The notes under the pieces were generated by a model. The model saw only the letters and a list, made by a program, of their open reading frames with translations, ran no database searches and was not told the DNA's origin. DNA of 64,000 nucleotides. It comes from Clonostachys chloroleuca. Its lineage: Eukaryota > Ascomycota > Sordariomycetes > Hypocreales > Bionectriaceae. The stretch's first letter is position 1. Every line of letters begins with the position of its first letter. The translations under genes and the position numbers were made by a program. The DNA lies in assembly GCA_037952775.1 (NCBI GenBank), contig JBANAY010000003.1, forward strand, positions 35,464,001 through 35,528,000, given 5' to 3'. Positions 60,140-64,000 of this stretch are shown here, one piece after another.

Positions 60140-63100
60140 ATGTTGAGAAATTCCTTGAGTAGAGCTAGCTCGCAGCTGCTCAGAGGCGCCCGCTCCTCAT
60201 GCTCGTCGCCTATTTCGACCACCGCTGCGCGCACGTCGTCATGGAAGCTCTCCTCGACTCGACGGTCGATGGCCATCACTGCCCACCGCAGCTACTCCAC
60301 CGCCGCTATCGACAATTCTCCAGACCCGAGTGATAACTTCCTTTCCGGAAGCACCGCCAACTACATCGATGAGATGTATCTTCAATGGAAGCAGGACCCC
60401 AAGAGCGTCCACGTATCTTGGCAGGTCTACTTCAAGAACATGGAGAGCGGCGATATGCCCATTTCGCAAGCTTTCCAGCCGCCTCCCAACCTGGTCCCCG
60501 GAATGACCGGAGGTGTTCCTCGTCTGTCCGGTGGCTTGGCTCTTGATGATGGTTCTGATGTCACCAACCATCTGAAGGTCCAGCTCCTTGTCCGTGCCTA
60601 CCAGGCGCGTGGTCACCACACTGCCAACATCGACCCTCTCGGCATTCGCAACACTTCATCAGGATTCGGCAATATCAAGCCCAAGGAGCTTACTCTCGAG
60701 CACTACCAATTCACCGAGAAAGATCTCGATACCGAATACAACCTTGGACCTGGAATTCTCCCCCGATTCAAGCGCGAGGGTCGCGAGAAGATGACCCTCC
60801 GAGACATCATTGCAGCTTGCGAGAAGATCTACTGCGGTTCCTACGGCGTCGAGTTCATTCACATCCCGGATCGCGAGAAGTGCGATTGGCTGCGCGAGCG
60901 CCTCGAAGTCCCACAACCCTTCAAGTACTCGATTGACGAGAAGCGCCGCATCCTCGACCGTCTCATGTGGAGCTCGAGCTTCGAGTCGTTCCTGGCTACA
61001 AAGTACCCCAACGATAAGCGTTTCGGTCTCGAGGGTTGCGAAACCCTTGTGCCAGGTATGAAGGCTCTCATCGACCGTAGCGTTGATTATGGTGTTAAGG
61101 ACATTGTCATCGGTATGCCCCACCGTGGCCGACTCAACGTTCTGAGCAACGTCGTTCGCAAGCCCAACGAATCCATCTTCAGCGAATTTGCTGGTACCAC
61201 TGGTGCCGAGGACGAGGGTTCTGGCGACGTCAAGTACCATCTCGGAATGAACTTTGAGCGTCCTACACCTTCCGGAAAGCGTGTTCAGCTCTCCCTTGTT
61301 GCCAACCCATCCCACTTGGAGGCCGAGGACCCCGTCGTCTTGGGCAAGACCCGTGCCATCCAGCACTACAACAACGACGAAAAGACACACCGCACCGCCA
61401 TGAGCGTTTTGCTCCACGGTGACGCCGCTTTTGCTGCTCAGGGTATCGTGTACGAATGTCTTGGTTTCCACTCGCTGCCAGCTTTCTCTACTGGTGGTAC
61501 CATTCATCTCGTCGTGAATAACCAAATTGGTTTCACCACCGATCCCCGCTTCGCTCGTTCTACCGCTTACTGCACGGATATCGCCAAGGCCATAGATGCT
61601 CCTGTCTTCCACGTCAATGCTGATGACGTTGAGGCAGTCAACTATGTTTGCCAGCTGGCTGCCGATTGGCGCGCAGAGTTCCAGCATGATGTGGTCATCG
61701 ATCTTGTCTGCTACCGAAAGTACGGCCACAACGAGACCGATCAGCCTTCCTTCACACAGCCTCTCATGTACAAGCGTATCCAGGAGAAGAATCCTCAGAT
61801 CGACGTCTACGTCAAGCAGCTGCTCCAGGACGGATCCTTCACCAAGGAAGACATTGAAGAGCACAAGCAATGGGTATGGGGCATGTTGGAAGAAAGCTTT
61901 ACTAAGTCCAAGGACTACCAGCCAACCTCCAAGGAATGGACAACATCTGCCTGGAATGGCTTCAAGTCGCCCAAGGAGCTTGCTACCGAGGTATTGCGCC
62001 ACCACGAGACGAATGTTGACAAGAAGACTTTAGCACACGTTGGAGAGGTGATTGGCAGCGCGCCTGAAGGCTTCCATGTTCACCGCAACCTCAAGCGTAT
62101 CCTCAGCAACCGCACCAAGTCAGTCGTTGAGGGTAAGAACATTGACTTCCCCACCGCCGAGGCCTTGGCCTTTGGTTCTCTTGTCACCGAAGGTTACCAT
62201 GTTCGTGTTTCTGGCCAAGATGTTGAGCGTGGTACATTCTCTCAGCGTCACGCTGTCTTCCATGACCAGGAGGACGAGGCAACGTACACGCCCCTGCAGC
62301 ATATCAGCAAGGACCAGGGCAAGTTCGTCATCTCCAACTCTTCTCTCAGCGAGTTCGGAGCCCTTGGTTTCGAATACGGCTATTCCCTGTCATCGCCCAA
62401 TGCTTTGGTTATGTGGGAAGCCCAGTTTGGTGATTTCGCCAACAATGCTCAATGTATCATTGATCAGTTCATCGCCTCTGGTGAGTCCAAGTGGATGCAG
62501 CGAACCGGTCTGGTAATGTCGTTGCCCCACGGTTACGATGGTCAGGGCCCAGAACACTCCTCCGGCCGCCTTGAGCGTTACCTCCAGCTGAGCAATGAGG
62601 ACCCTCGTGTTTTCCCCTCTCCCGAAAAGCTCGACCGCCAGCACCAGGACTGCAACATGCAGATCGTTTACTTTACGGAGCCATCCAACCTCTTCCATGC
62701 TCTGCGCCGCCAGATGCACCGTCAGTTCCGCAAGCGTTAGTCTTTCCCTACCTCATTTTCCCCTTGGTGTTCATTTATTTTGCTAACTTACTATTTAAAT
62801 ATAGCTCTGGTCATTTTCTTCTCCAAGTCGTTGCTGCGTCACCCTCTCGCACGCTCCAACATTGAGGAGTTCACAGACCCCAATGCTGGCTTCAGACCTT
62901 TGATTGCCGATCCTGAGCATGAGACTGGTGCTATTAAGAGCCCCGAGGAGATCGAGCGTGTTATCCTCTGCTCGGGCCAAGTCTGGAGTGCCCTCCACAA
63001 GTACCGTGGCGACAACAAGATCGACAATGTCGCCTTCACTCGCCTTGAGCAGCTGAACCCCTTCCCTTGGCAACAGCTCAAGGAGAACCTGGATCAATAC

Positions 63101-63349
63101 CCTAACGCCAAGACTATCGTCTGGTGCCAGGAAGAGCCCCTGAACGCTGGTGCATGGAGCTTTACCCAGCCCCGAATCGAGACTCTTCTCAACGAGACTG
63201 AGCACCACCACCGCAAGCACGTCATGTATGCTGGCCGTGACCCCAGTGCCTCTGTCGCCACTGGTCTGAAGCGCGTGCATACGAAGGAGGAGCAAGATCT
63301 TCTCGAGATGGCCTTTACTGTTACACAGGCCAAGCTTAAGGGGGAGTAA
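60140..63349 (+). CDS. kgd1: 2-oxoglutarate dehydrogenase E1 component
   Basis: Exons 60140-62735 and 62805-63349 (69-nt intron with GCTAAC branch site) give 1046 residues. The N-terminus [20 protein letters not shown] is a mitochondrial presequence. Family blocks in order: [58 protein letters not shown], the thiamine-diphosphate region [37 protein letters not shown], and [11 protein letters not shown]. The enzyme decarboxylates 2-oxoglutarate in the citric acid cycle as part of the E1-E2-E3 complex in the matrix. The intron falls inside the block [17 protein letters not shown], confirming its position. Codons favour C-ending forms, fitting high expression. Confidence 0.97.
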
Positions 63350-64000
63350 ACTTGACGAGTCGGAGTTTTGCATGATAGAGGTAATCTCATGTTTACTGGT
63401 TTTGGGCGGAAATAAAGAGCACCAGATGGGTGAAAGAGTTGCGAAGGTACTGGAAGTCCTGGTGTAATAAATAGCACACTGTATCATACACTCCCTTGGT
63501 CATTAAAGCGCTAAATGGTGACGAACTTTTAAGATTTTTTGAAAGGTCTCACACCTCGGGGTTGAACCTACCTACTTTTTTGAATTGCAATCTTCTCAGG
63601 TTCTGTTTCATCCCTTTAGAGCTCCGTTATGCTGCCAACTCCGGGTCCCCTCGGAGTTGAAAGAGTTTTCGCGTGTGCTTTTATCGTTTTCTTCATCAGC
63701 AACATGCCCCAATAAGTAAATCTCGCTAGGTGCCTTTAGAACAGAGAACCGAAGATGCTGCAACTGTCTTGTTGCGGCGCCTAACGAGTAAATCCGAACT
63801 AACATTAAGAAAAATGGCCATTTTCGGAATCGAGATGTGAGGAGCCCAAAGACACCGTTAAGCTGCTTTCCAGTATGACAGGAACAAAAGGTGCTCCAGG
63901 TGGGTGAGTATAGCCTTCAACCAACAGCAGAGAACGACAGGCATAGGTAGCTCGTTATTCATTCAAAAGCTCACTAATCTAAATACTCGTAGAAACATGT
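63350..64000. other. Downstream flank, right edge of window
   Basis: About 650 nt after the 2-oxoglutarate dehydrogenase stop. Only short unsupported frames; no gene or RNA is recognised. Confidence 0.5.

Noticed and set aside
60659..62005. 448-residue open frame on minus inside the 2-oxoglutarate dehydrogenase gene
   Set aside because: It lies opposite a strongly codon-biased gene, where antisense frames stay open by chance. Its sequence has no recognisable domain.

Overview
The window looks like nuclear DNA of a filamentous ascomycete (Pezizomycotina, probably Eurotiomycetes such as an Aspergillus/Penicillium relative). The grounds are short GT-AG introns of about 47-150 nt with CTAAC-type branch sites, a Zn(II)2Cys6 regulator, fungal-type housekeeping genes and an extremely AT-rich, RIP-like block at the left edge. 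The genus call is an inference from protein resemblance. No rRNA, tRNA, CRISPR or secondary-metabolite cluster was seen.

Layout, left to right. 1-1525 is a nearly A/T-only decayed repeat. 2.0-10 kb holds a small spliced membrane-protein gene and a very large Mus7/Mms22 DNA-repair gene, both on minus. 10.5-18.7 kb holds a 46-residue spliced microprotein, a cytochrome c oxidase subunit (Cox5/COX4 family), a mitochondrial ClpX-like unfoldase (Mcx1), glycogen branching enzyme and a 55-residue acidic-tailed ORF. 19-26 kb holds a zinc-cluster factor, the mitochondrial ATP synthase beta subunit (7 exons) and an MFS transporter. 26.8-43.5 kb holds a mitochondrial-looking AAA ATPase, Cia1, TFIIH subunit Tfb1, an unrecognised three-exon gene and a Ulp1-type SUMO protease. 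43.5-51 kb is gene-poor and contains a 2.1-kb piggyBac-like transposon with 28-bp perfect terminal inverted repeats and an apparently intact DDD transposase with two introns. 51-63.3 kb holds an RGS protein, mitochondrial FAD glycerol-3-phosphate dehydrogenase, the tRNA wybutosine protein Ppm2/TYW4 (methyltransferase-Kelch-JmjC) and 2-oxoglutarate dehydrogenase E1.

Many genes serve mitochondria: respiratory oxidase, ATP synthase, Mcx1, Gut2, Kgd1 and the AAA protein. They are independently transcribed single genes, not an operon, so the grouping is probably chance.

The most unusual signal is technical or mutational. Four otherwise good genes (branching enzyme, AAA ATPase, Ulp1 twice, TYW4) each lose frame at a run of exactly five G or five C. 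In every case one extra base in that run rebuilds the expected protein. This suggests homopolymer under-calling in the assembly, or real slippage mutations. I did not find convincing evidence of a new biological system; the best biology leads are the possibly active piggyBac element and several small proteins.
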